This document shows positions 38,444 to 46,406 of a stretch of DNA of 64,000 bases, piece by piece. Under the pieces are notes generated by a model. That model was given only the letters and a program-made list of their open reading frames with translations, did not search any database and was not told the DNA's origin. Made by a program: the position numbers and the translations under genes. The stretch comes from Guyparkeria hydrothermalis (GTDB lineage Bacteria > Pseudomonadota > Gammaproteobacteria > Halothiobacillales > Halothiobacillaceae): the NCBI RefSeq assembly GCF_023555375.1, contig NZ_JAJSEE010000005.1, forward strand, positions 1 to 64,000, read 5' to 3'. Position 1 is the stretch's first letter, and each line of letters opens with the position of its first letter.

Positions 38444-39715
38444 ATGGCACAGGCCGATCACAACCCCAGCAACGACGAGGCGATCCAACGGATCGTCCAG
38501 TCCGTGCGGCTCGCCCGTCAGCCGATCGTGGATGCCGACCTCAATACCGTCGGCTACGAGCTGCTGTACCGTGCCGCGGACGCCGACCAGGTGGCCCGGA
38601 TCGGCAATTCCAACCAGGCCACCGCCTCGACGGTGCTCAACGCCCTGAGCGAGATCGGCCTCGACAGCCTCGTCGGCGGCAAGCAGGCGTTCATCAACGT
38701 GCCCGGCAAGCTCCTGCACAGCGACGTGCTCGAGGGCATCGTCGCCCCGTCCGTGGTGCTCGAGATCCTCGAGACGGTCGAATGCAACGAGCAGACCGCC
38801 GAGTCCCTCAGGCGACTCAAGAGGGCGGGCTATCGCATCGCGCTGGACGACTTTCCGCCCGAGGCGATCGACCGCCCCTGCGTGGCCGAAAGCCACTACG
38901 TCAAGTTCGACACCCTGGCCGAAGGGACCGACCGGATCGTCGCCGCCGTGCCGGCGGCGCACCGGGCCGGCCTGAAGGTGATCGCCGAGAAGGTCGAGGA
39001 GTGGGACGTCTATGATCGCCTGCGTGACGCGGGTGTCGACTTCTTCCAGGGCCACTTCGTCTCTCGCCCGGAGATGGTGACACGCCCGACCGTGCGCGCC
39101 TCCAAGGCCAACCTGATGGGGCTGTTGATCCTGTTGCAGGACGACGAGGCCGAGTTCGGCGAGATCGTCGAGCGCATCAATACCGATCTCGCGCTGAGTT
39201 ACCGCCTGTTGCGGCTGGTCAACTCGGCGGCGATCGGGCTCCGGCGGCAGGTGGATTCCGTCGAGGAGGCGGTGCGGTTGCTGGGGCTGAAGGCCGTGCG
39301 CAGCCTGGTCTACCTGTCGGCCCTGACGGGCGTGGACGGCAAGCCGCCGGCCCTGATCCACAACACCATGATCCGGGCGCGGTTCGCCGAGCTGCTGGCG
39401 GCACAGAGTCGCCTGGCCAATCCGCCGACCGCCTTCCTGGTCGGGTTGTTCTCCAATCTCGATGCCTTCTACAACCAGCCGCTCGCCCAGTTGATCGAGG
39501 AGTTGCCGCTGACCGACGACATCGCCAAGGCCCTGCTCGAAGGGCAGGGCAGCCTGGGCGAGTTGCTCGAGTACGTGCGCTTCTACGAGAAGGGCCAGTG
39601 GCTTGAGGGCGATGGCGAGACGGCCGTCTCCTCGCTCAACGAGGTGGCCCCCAACTGCTACCTCGACGCGGTGCGCTGGGACGAGGCGTTGCGCGCATCG
39701 CTCGGCGGGCCCTGA
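38444..39715 (+). CDS. EAL-like/HDOD domain signalling protein
   Basis: A 423-residue cytoplasmic protein with an N-terminal EAL-like domain (about 20-220) and a C-terminal HDOD domain (about 225-415), the YuxH arrangement. The EAL motif is replaced by YELLYR, although KFDTL and FQGHFVSRP from the EAL fold remain, so it probably does not cleave cyclic di-GMP. HDOD (LALSYRLLRLVNSAAIGLRR, VRLLGLKAVRSLVYL) is a signalling module without HD catalytic residues. It may bind nucleotides or act as an adaptor. It lies alone after pnp with its own terminator. Confidence 0.88.
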   Translation: MAQADHNPSNDEAIQRIVQSVRLARQPIVDADLNTVGYELLYRAADADQVARIGNSNQATASTVLNALSEIGLDSLVGGKQAFINVPGKLLHSDVLEGIVAPSVVLEILETVECNEQTAESLRRLKRAGYRIALDDFPPEAIDRPCVAESHYVKFDTLAEGTDRIVAAVPAAHRAGLKVIAEKVEEWDVYDRLRDAGVDFFQGHFVSRPEMVTRPTVRASKANLMGLLILLQDDEAEFGEIVERINTDLALSYRLLRLVNSAAIGLRRQVDSVEEAVRLLGLKAVRSLVYLSALTGVDGKPPALIHNTMIRARFAELLAAQSRLANPPTAFLVGLFSNLDAFYNQPLAQLIEELPLTDDIAKALLEGQGSLGELLEYVRFYEKGQWLEGDGETAVSSLNEVAPNCYLDAVRWDEALRASLGGP

Positions 39716-39743
39716 CGACCGCGCCGCATTCGCCCGCCCCTAA

Positions 39744-39780
39744 GAAAAAGGGCCGTGATCGCGGGATCACGGCCCTTTTC
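39744..39780. terminator. Bidirectional terminator
   Basis: The stem AAAAGGGCCGTGATC/GATCACGGCCCTTTT with loop GCGG works in both directions between the convergent HDOD and cyclic-nucleotide-binding genes. Confidence 0.92.
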
Positions 39781-39802
39781 TGCATCCGGGTATCCGACCG
39801 GG

Positions 39803-40291
39803 TCAGAACCGGCCGATGCTCGGATTGATGTAGCTCAGCAGCTCGCTGTGCTGACGGTTCATGCGTCGGATGATCTCCCGCACGCTGTGCACGATCGCCC
39901 GCATCACCTTGTAGACGAGGATCGGGTGGTCGACCAGCAGCGACTCGAGGTGGGCCCGGTCGAGCATGACCACTCGGGCATCGCCGACGGCGCGCAGGGT
40001 CGCGCTGTGCGGGGTTCCGTCGAGAAAGCCCGACTCCCCGGCCAGTTGCCCGGTCTCGAGCAGGTGCAGGGTGTCGGAGAACCCGCGGCCGGTATCGCGG
40101 CTGACCGCGAATCGACCCTGGATCACGATGAACAGCGTGTCGCTGATCTGGCCTTCCTCGAACAGGATCTCGCCGTTGCTCACCTCGCGGCGCGTGCACA
40201 CGCTCGCGAGCAGGCGGCACTGCTCGTCGCTCAGTTCCTGCCCCAGCGCGGTCTGCTTGAGCTCCTCACCGGTTACGACTTGTTTCGTCAT
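39803..40291 (-). CDS. Stand-alone cyclic-nucleotide-binding domain protein
   Basis: A 162-residue protein that is a single cNMP-binding domain of the Crp/Fnr fold (about residues 15-140). It shows GEILFEEGQISDTLFIVIQGRFAV, the phosphate-binding cassette region GQLAGESGFLDGTPHSATLRA, and a C-terminal helix. There is no helix-turn-helix, so it is not a DNA-binding regulator by itself and probably acts through a partner. It is the last gene of a minus-strand run yciB / yciI / parvulin / this gene. Ligand unknown. Confidence 0.85.
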   Translation of the reverse strand: MTKQVVTGEELKQTALGQELSDEQCRLLASVCTRREVSNGEILFEEGQISDTLFIVIQGRFAVSRDTGRGFSDTLHLLETGQLAGESGFLDGTPHSATLRAVGDARVVMLDRAHLESLLVDHPILVYKVMRAIVHSVREIIRRMNRQHSELLSYINPSIGRF

Positions 40292-40332
40292 GGTCTTTCC
40301 TGTTGCCGTGTGACGGATGGGCGTGGCCCGGT

Positions 40333-41391
40333 TCAGGGCATGGCCTTGAGCGGCTCGGCCGGCAGGCTGCCCATGTCGGACTCGTCGCCGGCCTCAGCTG
40401 ACTCGCCCGATGCGTTGTCGGCCTGGTTACTTGCCTGGCTGTCTGTCTGGCTATCGGCGTCACCGTCCCGCTCGACCATCGAGCGTACGTCGCTGGTCAG
40501 GATCTCGACATTCGCCGAATCGCGCAACTCGGCGATCATCCCGTTGATGGCGTCACGCCGGGCGCGATCCTCCAGTTCCGGGCGCATCTGCTCGAGCGTC
40601 GGCTTGGGCATCGGCCGGGTCTCCTCGAGCTGGACGATGTGCCAGCCGAAACGGGTCTCGACCGGCTCGTCGGCACGCTGCCCCGGTTCCAGGGCGCCAA
40701 CGGCATCGGCGAACGGCTCGACCATCTGGTCGAGCGAGAACCAGCCCAGGTCGCCGCCCGCTTCGCCGGAGCCGGTGTCCTTGGAATGCTCCTGGGCGAG
40801 TTCGCCGAAGTCGGCGCCGTCGTCCAGCTGCGCGATCAGGTCGCGGGCGGTCTCTTCGTCCTCGACCAGGATGTGCATGGCGCGGTACTGGGTTTCCTTG
40901 CCCAGGGCCTCCATTTCCTTGTCGTAGGCGGCCTCGACGTCGGACTCGCTCACCTCCATCTCGGTCATGTAGTTCACGAGGTAGGCGTTGGCGAGCTGGT
41001 TGTCGATGGCGTTCTGGATGCGTGCCTGGGTCTGCGGGTCGCGGTCCAGGCCTTCCTCGCGGGCGCGGTCGGCCAGCAGGCGCAGCTCGACCATGCGGCT
41101 GACCAGGCGCTCCTCGGGCACCTCGGCGCCGAGGTTTTCCTTCACCACCTCGAGGTTCTCGCGGTAGAGCGGCGAGCCGTTGATGCGGGCGATCACCTCG
41201 CCGTCCTCGATGGTGGCGTACGCGCCGCCCGGGCTCGCCTGCTGACCCAGCGGGGTCTTCTCGGCGGTCGTCGCTCGATCCTCGCTGCAGCCGGTCATCG
41301 CCCCGGCGCTGAGCAGCAGCCCCGCGCTCAGCGCGATGGCCAGGCGGTGACGACGATGGGGGAGGCGGTCGGCGATCAGTTTGCTATCCAT
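40333..41391 (-). CDS. Parvulin-type peptidyl-prolyl isomerase, probable lipoprotein
   Basis: A 352-residue exported foldase of the PpiC/SurA/PrsA type. The N-terminus has a signal peptide with a lipobox-like AMTGC near residue 34, so it is likely anchored to a membrane on the periplasmic side. A SurA-like helical part (about 60-165) precedes the parvulin domain: YRAMHILVEDEETARDL, DLGWFSLDQMVEPFADAV and FGWHIVQLEE. The last 45 residues are Ser/Asp/Gln-rich and disordered. I chose the ATG at the signal peptide although the frame is open upstream. Confidence 0.88.
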   Translation of the reverse strand: MDSKLIADRLPHRRHRLAIALSAGLLLSAGAMTGCSEDRATTAEKTPLGQQASPGGAYATIEDGEVIARINGSPLYRENLEVVKENLGAEVPEERLVSRMVELRLLADRAREEGLDRDPQTQARIQNAIDNQLANAYLVNYMTEMEVSESDVEAAYDKEMEALGKETQYRAMHILVEDEETARDLIAQLDDGADFGELAQEHSKDTGSGEAGGDLGWFSLDQMVEPFADAVGALEPGQRADEPVETRFGWHIVQLEETRPMPKPTLEQMRPELEDRARRDAINGMIAELRDSANVEILTSDVRSMVERDGDADSQTDSQASNQADNASGESAEAGDESDMGSLPAEPLKAMP

Positions 41392-41456
41392 GAACGTATC
41401 CTTTGGTTGTTTCGTGTGGTTCGTTTTTCGTTGTGATGGCGCGGTGCCGTCCGATG

Positions 41457-41762
41457 CTAGCCGGTGGCAGCGAAAATCGGCTTGTAGGGGCGCACGTCGA
41501 CCGAGGCGTACACGCCGCCGACGGCGAACGGGTCGGACTCGGCCCAGCGGCGGGCGGCCGCGAGGTCCTCGAAGGCCGCGACGATCAGGCTGCCCGACAG
41601 GCCCCGGTCCGGGTCGGCGGGGTCGATCGGCAGGGGGCCGGCAGTGAGGATGCGGCCCTCGTCGGTCATCGACTCGATGCGCGCCCGGTGGGCGTCGCGG
41701 TGCTCGGCCCGCAGCGGGGCGCTGTCGGCCACGTCGTTGGCCACGATCATAAACCATTGCAT
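41457..41762 (-). CDS. yciI: YciI family protein
   Basis: A 101-residue protein of the YciI/YCII ferredoxin-like fold, with the conserved histidine and aspartate in RAEHRDAHRARI and SDPFAVGGVYASVDVRPY. The reaction is unknown. I chose the second ATG (MQWFMIVAND), which matches the family start and lies 10 bases after GGAGGA; an ATG six codons earlier is possible. It lies between yciB and the parvulin gene on the same strand. Confidence 0.88.
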   Translation of the reverse strand: MQWFMIVANDVADSAPLRAEHRDAHRARIESMTDEGRILTAGPLPIDPADPDRGLSGSLIVAAFEDLAAARRWAESDPFAVGGVYASVDVRPYKPIFAATG

Positions 41763-41816
41763 TGCGGCGGCGTCCTCCATTGCGATGCGGGTCGGGTCGG
41801 TGTCACGGGGTGACGA

Positions 41817-42395
41817 TCAGGGGCGTTCGTCTCGGTCCGGCGGGCCGGTCTCCGCCTCGACCTCGGCGGGGCGTTCGGCGTACAGGCCCAGATAGAGCCC
41901 CTGCAGGATCATGAACACGAAGGTCATGCCCATCAGGCCGAACAGCTTGAAGTTGACCCAGAACTCCTCGGAAAACTGGTAGGCGACCAGGATGTTGGCC
42001 ACGCCCGACAACACGAAGAAACCCACCCAGGCCCAGTTGACACGATGCCAGATGGCCCGCGGTACCTGGATGATGTGTTCCATCATCCGCTGGACCAGCG
42101 GCTTCTTGCCGATGAAGGCGCTACCCAGGAAGACCAGCGCGAACAGCCAGTTGAGGATGGTGGGCTTCCACATGATGAACAGCGGGTTCTGCAGGATCAG
42201 CGTCATGCCGCCGAACACGACGATCAGTCCCGCGGACACCCAGTGCATCCGCTCGACCTTGCGCCACATCAGCCAGCCGGCGGCGATCTGCACCACGGAG
42301 GCGACCATCGCCACCGCGGTGGCCACGTAGATCCCCTCGAGGTGATAGGCGCCGAAGAACAGCAGGATGGGGAAGAAATCGAACAGGAATTTCAT
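41817..42395 (-). CDS. yciB: Septation protein A / inner membrane protein YciB
   Basis: A 192-residue membrane protein with five to six helices. It has the family opening MKFLFDFFPILLFFGAYHLEGIYVATA and NPLFIMWKPTILNWLFALVFLG. Homologues affect cell envelope synthesis and septation, and interact with cell-division proteins in E. coli. The C-terminal 20 residues are polar. It is probably the first gene of the minus-strand run with yciI, the parvulin lipoprotein and the cNMP-binding protein. Confidence 0.93.
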   Translation of the reverse strand: MKFLFDFFPILLFFGAYHLEGIYVATAVAMVASVVQIAAGWLMWRKVERMHWVSAGLIVVFGGMTLILQNPLFIMWKPTILNWLFALVFLGSAFIGKKPLVQRMMEHIIQVPRAIWHRVNWAWVGFFVLSGVANILVAYQFSEEFWVNFKLFGLMGMTFVFMILQGLYLGLYAERPAEVEAETGPPDRDERP

Positions 42396-42572
42396 CGTGT
42401 CTCGCGTAACGAAAAAGGGGCCTGGTATCGGGGCCGGCAGGACGTCCCTGCGGCCGCTTGCAGTACACTAACATGGGCGTGAGGGTGCGGGGAGCGAGCC
42501 GTTTGGCCATCCGCTTCTTCAGCCGACAACCGGGCCCGCCGCCACTGCCATTTGCCGCCACGAGGATCACCC

Positions 42573-43199
42573 ATGAGCAAGATGCTCGACATCCATCCCG
42601 AGACACCCCAACCACGCTTCGTCAAGCAGGCCGCCGACGCCATCGCCCGCGGGCAGATCGTGGTCGTGCCGACCGACTCGGGTTACGCGCTGGCCTGCCG
42701 TCTGGAGGACAAGAACGCAATCGAGCGTATCGGCCGCATCCGGCGTGACGATGGCATCCACCATATGACCCTGTCGGTGCGCGATCTATCCGAGCTGGGG
42801 GTCTACGCCAAGGTGGATAACGTCCAGTTTCGTTTTCTCAAGACCCATATCCCCGGCCCCTACACCTTCATCCTGCCGGCGACGCGCGAGGTCCCCAGGC
42901 GATTGCAGCACGAGAAGAAGCGCTCGATCGGCCTGCGGGTGCCCTCGCAGGTGGTGTTGCGCGCCATCCTCGAGGCCCTGGATGCCCCCATCCTGAGCGC
43001 CTCGCTGGTGATCCCGGACCTCGACGAGCCACTCGACGATCCGGCGCTCTTTCCCACCGCGGTCACCAACCAGGTCGACCTGATCGCCGGCGCGGGCTTT
43101 CTCGAGCAGATCCCGGGCACGGTGCTCGACCTGACCGGTGATGATTTCGACGTCCAGCGCGAGGGGCTGGGCGGCGTGCCGCCCGAGCTGGCGGACTGA
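42573..43199 (+). CDS. yciO: YciO (Sua5/TsaC-like) protein
   Basis: A 208-residue protein of the Sua5/YrdC/YciO superfamily. It has the binding segments GQIVVVPTDSGYALAC, HHMTLSVRDLSEL, PGPYTFILPATREVP and RSIGLRVPSQVVLRAIL. Sua5/TsaC makes threonylcarbamoyl-AMP for tRNA t6A; YciO members share the fold but their role is less clear. It starts the plus-strand run yciO / M50 protease / scpA / scpB, a conserved order in gammaproteobacteria. ATG 42573 was chosen for the family start MSKMLDIHPETPQ. Confidence 0.9.
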   Translation: MSKMLDIHPETPQPRFVKQAADAIARGQIVVVPTDSGYALACRLEDKNAIERIGRIRRDDGIHHMTLSVRDLSELGVYAKVDNVQFRFLKTHIPGPYTFILPATREVPRRLQHEKKRSIGLRVPSQVVLRAILEALDAPILSASLVIPDLDEPLDDPALFPTAVTNQVDLIAGAGFLEQIPGTVLDLTGDDFDVQREGLGGVPPELAD

Positions 43200-43206
43200 G
43201 CCGGAC

Positions 43207-43863
43207 GTGCTGGAGCTTTCGTTCCTGCAGAAGATCGCGATCGGCATCCTGCCGATCCTGCTGGCGGTGACCGTCCACGAGGCCGCCCACGGCTATGTCG
43301 CCAACGCGCTGGGCGATCCCACCGCCAAGCGCGCCGGGCGGCTGACGCTCAATCCCATCCGCCACGTCGACTGGCTGGGCACGATCGTCGTGCCGCTGCT
43401 GATGTACCTGTTCACCCCGTTCGTCTTCGGCTGGGCCAAGCCGGTGCCGGTGAATGCCGCCCGCCTGCGTGACCCGCGTCGCGGCATGTTCCTGGTGGCC
43501 GCCGCCGGACCGGCTGTCAACGTCGTGATGGCGCTCGGCTGGGCGTTGGTCACCGTCCTGGCCCTGAAGGGGCTCGACGGCGGGATGGCGTTCGCCGAAC
43601 CGCTGGCCCTGATGGGGCAGGTGGGGATTTTCATCAACCTGATACTGGCCGTGTTCAACCTGTTGCCGATCCTGCCGCTCGATGGTGGTCGGATGCTGGT
43701 GGCCGTGCTGCCGGCACGCTGGGGCGACACGATGTCACGCCTCGAGCCCTGGGGGCTGCCGATCGTGGTGGTGCTCCTGGTCACTGGCGTGCTCTCGGCG
43801 ATCCTGCTGCCGATCATGGGCACGCTGCTCGGCTGGTTCAACGCCCTGATCCATGTCCTCTGA
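43207..43863 (+). CDS. Site-2 protease family (M50) membrane metalloprotease
   Basis: A 218-residue integral membrane protein. The zinc motif HEAAH lies in the first helix region (AVTVHEAAHGYVANALG), and the second metal site is NLLPILPLDGGRML near residue 160. It is the short bacterial type without a PDZ domain, so it differs from RseP. It starts with GTG 43207 with only a weak ribosome site, 7 bases after yciO. It overlaps scpA by 11 bases. The substrate is unknown. Confidence 0.9.
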   Translation: MLELSFLQKIAIGILPILLAVTVHEAAHGYVANALGDPTAKRAGRLTLNPIRHVDWLGTIVVPLLMYLFTPFVFGWAKPVPVNAARLRDPRRGMFLVAAAGPAVNVVMALGWALVTVLALKGLDGGMAFAEPLALMGQVGIFINLILAVFNLLPILPLDGGRMLVAVLPARWGDTMSRLEPWGLPIVVVLLVTGVLSAILLPIMGTLLGWFNALIHVL

Positions 43864-44713
43864 AGCCCACATCCCGGCAGACGATTCGCGGCGCTGGGTC
43901 GATGCCACGCCGCGCGTGTCGGGCCAGCCGCTCGAGCAGCTGCCGCTGGATCTCTACATCCCGGCCGATGCGCTCGCGATCTGGCTCGAGCAGTTCGAGG
44001 GGCCGCTGGATCTGCTGCTCTACCTGATCCGCAAGCACAACATCGACATCCTCGAGATCCCGGTCGCACGGGTCACCGAGCAGTACCTCGAGTACCTCGC
44101 CCTGATGAAGTCGATGGCGATCGAACTGGCCGCCGAGTACCTGCTGATGGCCGCCTGGCTGGCCGAGATCAAGTCGCGCATGCTCCTGCCGCCCGAGCCG
44201 CGCGAGGACGACGAGGAGGAACCGCTCGACCCGCGCGCCGAGCTGGTCGAGCGCCTGCTCGAGTACGAGCGCACCACCCGGGCCGCCGGTCTCCTGGACG
44301 AGCGGCCCCGCCGCGGCCGCGACTGGTTCGCGTTGTCGGTCGAGCCGCCCGAGCAGCTGCCCGCGCCACCGGTGCCGGCCGATCTCGCCGGGTTGATCGC
44401 GGCGATGAACGGGCTGCTGCGCGAGGGCAGCGTGCGTCGTGCCCACCACGTGCGCGCCGAGGGGCTTTCCATTCGACAGCGCATGACCGATATCCTCGAT
44501 GTGCTGGCGGACCGGAGCCGTTGCGAGCTGGCCGAGGTATTTCGTCCCGAGGAGGGGCGGATGGGCGTGGCCGTGACCACCGTGGCGGTGCTGGAACTCT
44601 CGCGCACCCACGCACTCGACTGGTCGCAGGACGAGCCCTTCGGCCCCGTGACCCTGTTTCGCCTGGCCGGCTCGCCCGCCGAACCGACCGTTGAGGAGGA
44701 AATGCCCGGATGA
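43853..44713 (+). CDS. scpA: Segregation and condensation protein A
   Basis: A kleisin subunit that bridges SMC heads in the condensin-like complex. It has 286 residues. The kleisin N-domain is at about 45-130 (LEQFEGPLDLLLYLIRKHNIDILEIPVARVTEQYLEYL), and the winged-helix C-domain is at about 205-275. The first 40 residues are a polar extension. Start overlaps the M50 protease gene and end overlaps scpB by 4 bases, so the three are translationally coupled. SMC itself is not in the window. Confidence 0.96.
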   Translation: MSSEAHIPADDSRRWVDATPRVSGQPLEQLPLDLYIPADALAIWLEQFEGPLDLLLYLIRKHNIDILEIPVARVTEQYLEYLALMKSMAIELAAEYLLMAAWLAEIKSRMLLPPEPREDDEEEPLDPRAELVERLLEYERTTRAAGLLDERPRRGRDWFALSVEPPEQLPAPPVPADLAGLIAAMNGLLREGSVRRAHHVRAEGLSIRQRMTDILDVLADRSRCELAEVFRPEEGRMGVAVTTVAVLELSRTHALDWSQDEPFGPVTLFRLAGSPAEPTVEEEMPG

Positions 44714-45318
44714 CCGACAAGGCACCACCCGCGATGCCCCCCGATCAGCGCGCCTCAAGCGGCAGCGAGCCGCCCGAGGGGCTGGTCGAACTGGTCGAGG
44801 CCCTGTTGCTGACGATCGACGAGCCGCTGTCACTGGACTCGTTGGGGGCGATGGTGGGGCAGGAGACCGCGCCGGAGCTGCTCGAGGCGACGCTGGCTCG
44901 CGTAGCCGCCCGGTGGGAGTCGCATCGCTTCATCGAGCTGGCCTCCCGCGAGGTCGGGGGGCGCCGCGTCTGGCACCTGGTGGCCACCGCCGCCGTGGCC
45001 CCGTATCTCAAGGCCGGCGAACCGGGGCGGGTGCCGAAGCTCAGTCGCGCGGCCCTGGAGACGCTCGCGCTGATTGTCTGGCGCCAGCCGATCACCCGTG
45101 GGGAGATCGAAGCGGCGCGCGGGGTGGCGGTCAACCCGCAGATCCTCAAGCAGCTGGCCGAACGCGGCTGGGTGAGGAGCCTGGGGGTCAAGGACAGTCC
45201 GGGGCGGCCGGAAATGCTGGGCACCACGCGCGAGTTCCTCGCCGATTTCGGCCTCGACTCGCTCGCGGACCTGCCGGATTTCGAACGCTTCGCCGGGCAG
45301 GACGACATCGACGTGTGA
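44710..45318 (+). CDS. scpB: Segregation and condensation protein B
   Basis: A dimeric winged-helix protein that binds the ScpA linker. It has 202 residues, with two winged helices (about 25-105 and 110-190). LSRAALETLALIVWRQPITRGEIEAARGVAVNPQILKQLAERGW is the family signature. ATGA overlap with scpA. Confidence 0.96.
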   Translation: MTDKAPPAMPPDQRASSGSEPPEGLVELVEALLLTIDEPLSLDSLGAMVGQETAPELLEATLARVAARWESHRFIELASREVGGRRVWHLVATAAVAPYLKAGEPGRVPKLSRAALETLALIVWRQPITRGEIEAARGVAVNPQILKQLAERGWVRSLGVKDSPGRPEMLGTTREFLADFGLDSLADLPDFERFAGQDDIDV

Positions 45319-45363
45319 CGGCATGGCCGGGGCCCCGGCGCCGCGTGACGACAGGGAAGGGAC

Positions 45364-46329
45364 ATGACAGGACATTCAGCCGATGAAATACGCAGTCTCG
45401 ATCAACTGATCGAGGAGGCTCGGGGCCTGCCGCCGGCCCCGACGGCCGTGGTCGGGGCCGACGAGGCGCCAATCGTCGAGGCGGCGCGGCACGCCGCCGA
45501 CGCCGGGCTGATCGAGCCGGTACTGATCGGCCGGGCGGCTCGCATCGAGGCGCTGATGGCCGAGCAGGGCGTGAGCTTCCCGGTGGTCGATGCCGCCGGG
45601 CCGGAGCAGGCGGCCCGCGCCGGGGTGGACGCGGTCGAGTCGGGCCGGGTGAGCCTCCTGATGAAGGGGGCGATTCACAGCGACGTGTTCCTGCGGCCGA
45701 TCATCCGCGAACTGCGACGCGGCCCGCGCATCTCGCACGTGTTCATGGCCGAGATGGCGAGCTACCACAAGCTCCTGTTCATCACCGACGCGGCGATCAA
45801 TATCCAGCCGGACGTGCGCGCCAAGGCCGAGATCCTGCAGAATGCGGTCAACCTGACCTGGTGGTTGGGCAACCAACGGGCGCGGGTGGCGGCCCTGTCG
45901 GCGATCGAGATGGTCAACCCGGCCATTCCCTCGACCCTGGATGCCGCCTGCCTGGCCAAGATGGGCGAGCGCGGCCAGATCGCGCACGCGCAGATCGACG
46001 GGCCGCTGGCGTTCGACACGGCGATCTCGGGCGAGTCGGCGCGCATCAAGGGCCTGATCAGCCCCGTGGCCGGCCACGCCGACATCCTGTTGGTTCCGGA
46101 TCTGGTCTCAGGCAATATCCTCTACAAGGATCTCGAGTACCTGGCCGGGGCGCGTTTTGCCGGCATCGTCCTGGGCGCCTGCGTGCCGGTGGTGCTCACC
46201 TCGCGGGCCGATCCCGAAGCGGTGCGCATCGCCTCGCTGGCCCTGGCCCGCGTGGCGTCGCACCGCCAGGCCGAGGTCGACCCGCTGCCGCCGTTCGAGG
46301 CCGGCAGCTGCGGTCACCTGCCGCATTGA
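45364..46329 (+). CDS. Phosphate acetyl/butyryltransferase family enzyme
   Basis: A 321-residue protein of the Pta/Ptb family, moving an acyl group between CoA and phosphate. It corresponds to the C-terminal catalytic domain alone, similar to the domain fused to enoyl-CoA hydratase in bifunctional enzymes. Motifs include LLMKGAIHSDVFLRPI, RISHVFMAEM, ITDAAINIQPDVRAKAEILQNAV, and DILLVPDLVSGNILYKDLEYLAGA. Acetyl and butyryl specificity cannot be separated by sight. The ribosome site AGGGAAGGG precedes ATG 45364. pgm follows at 77 bases. Confidence 0.9.
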   Translation: MTGHSADEIRSLDQLIEEARGLPPAPTAVVGADEAPIVEAARHAADAGLIEPVLIGRAARIEALMAEQGVSFPVVDAAGPEQAARAGVDAVESGRVSLLMKGAIHSDVFLRPIIRELRRGPRISHVFMAEMASYHKLLFITDAAINIQPDVRAKAEILQNAVNLTWWLGNQRARVAALSAIEMVNPAIPSTLDAACLAKMGERGQIAHAQIDGPLAFDTAISGESARIKGLISPVAGHADILLVPDLVSGNILYKDLEYLAGARFAGIVLGACVPVVLTSRADPEAVRIASLALARVASHRQAEVDPLPPFEAGSCGHLPH

Positions 46330-46406
46330 TTGACGCCCGCCCGGCCACGCGGGCGCGTGAAACGCCTCAGACGTCAACGACTGTATAGCCGAAGGATTCC
46401 CGACCC

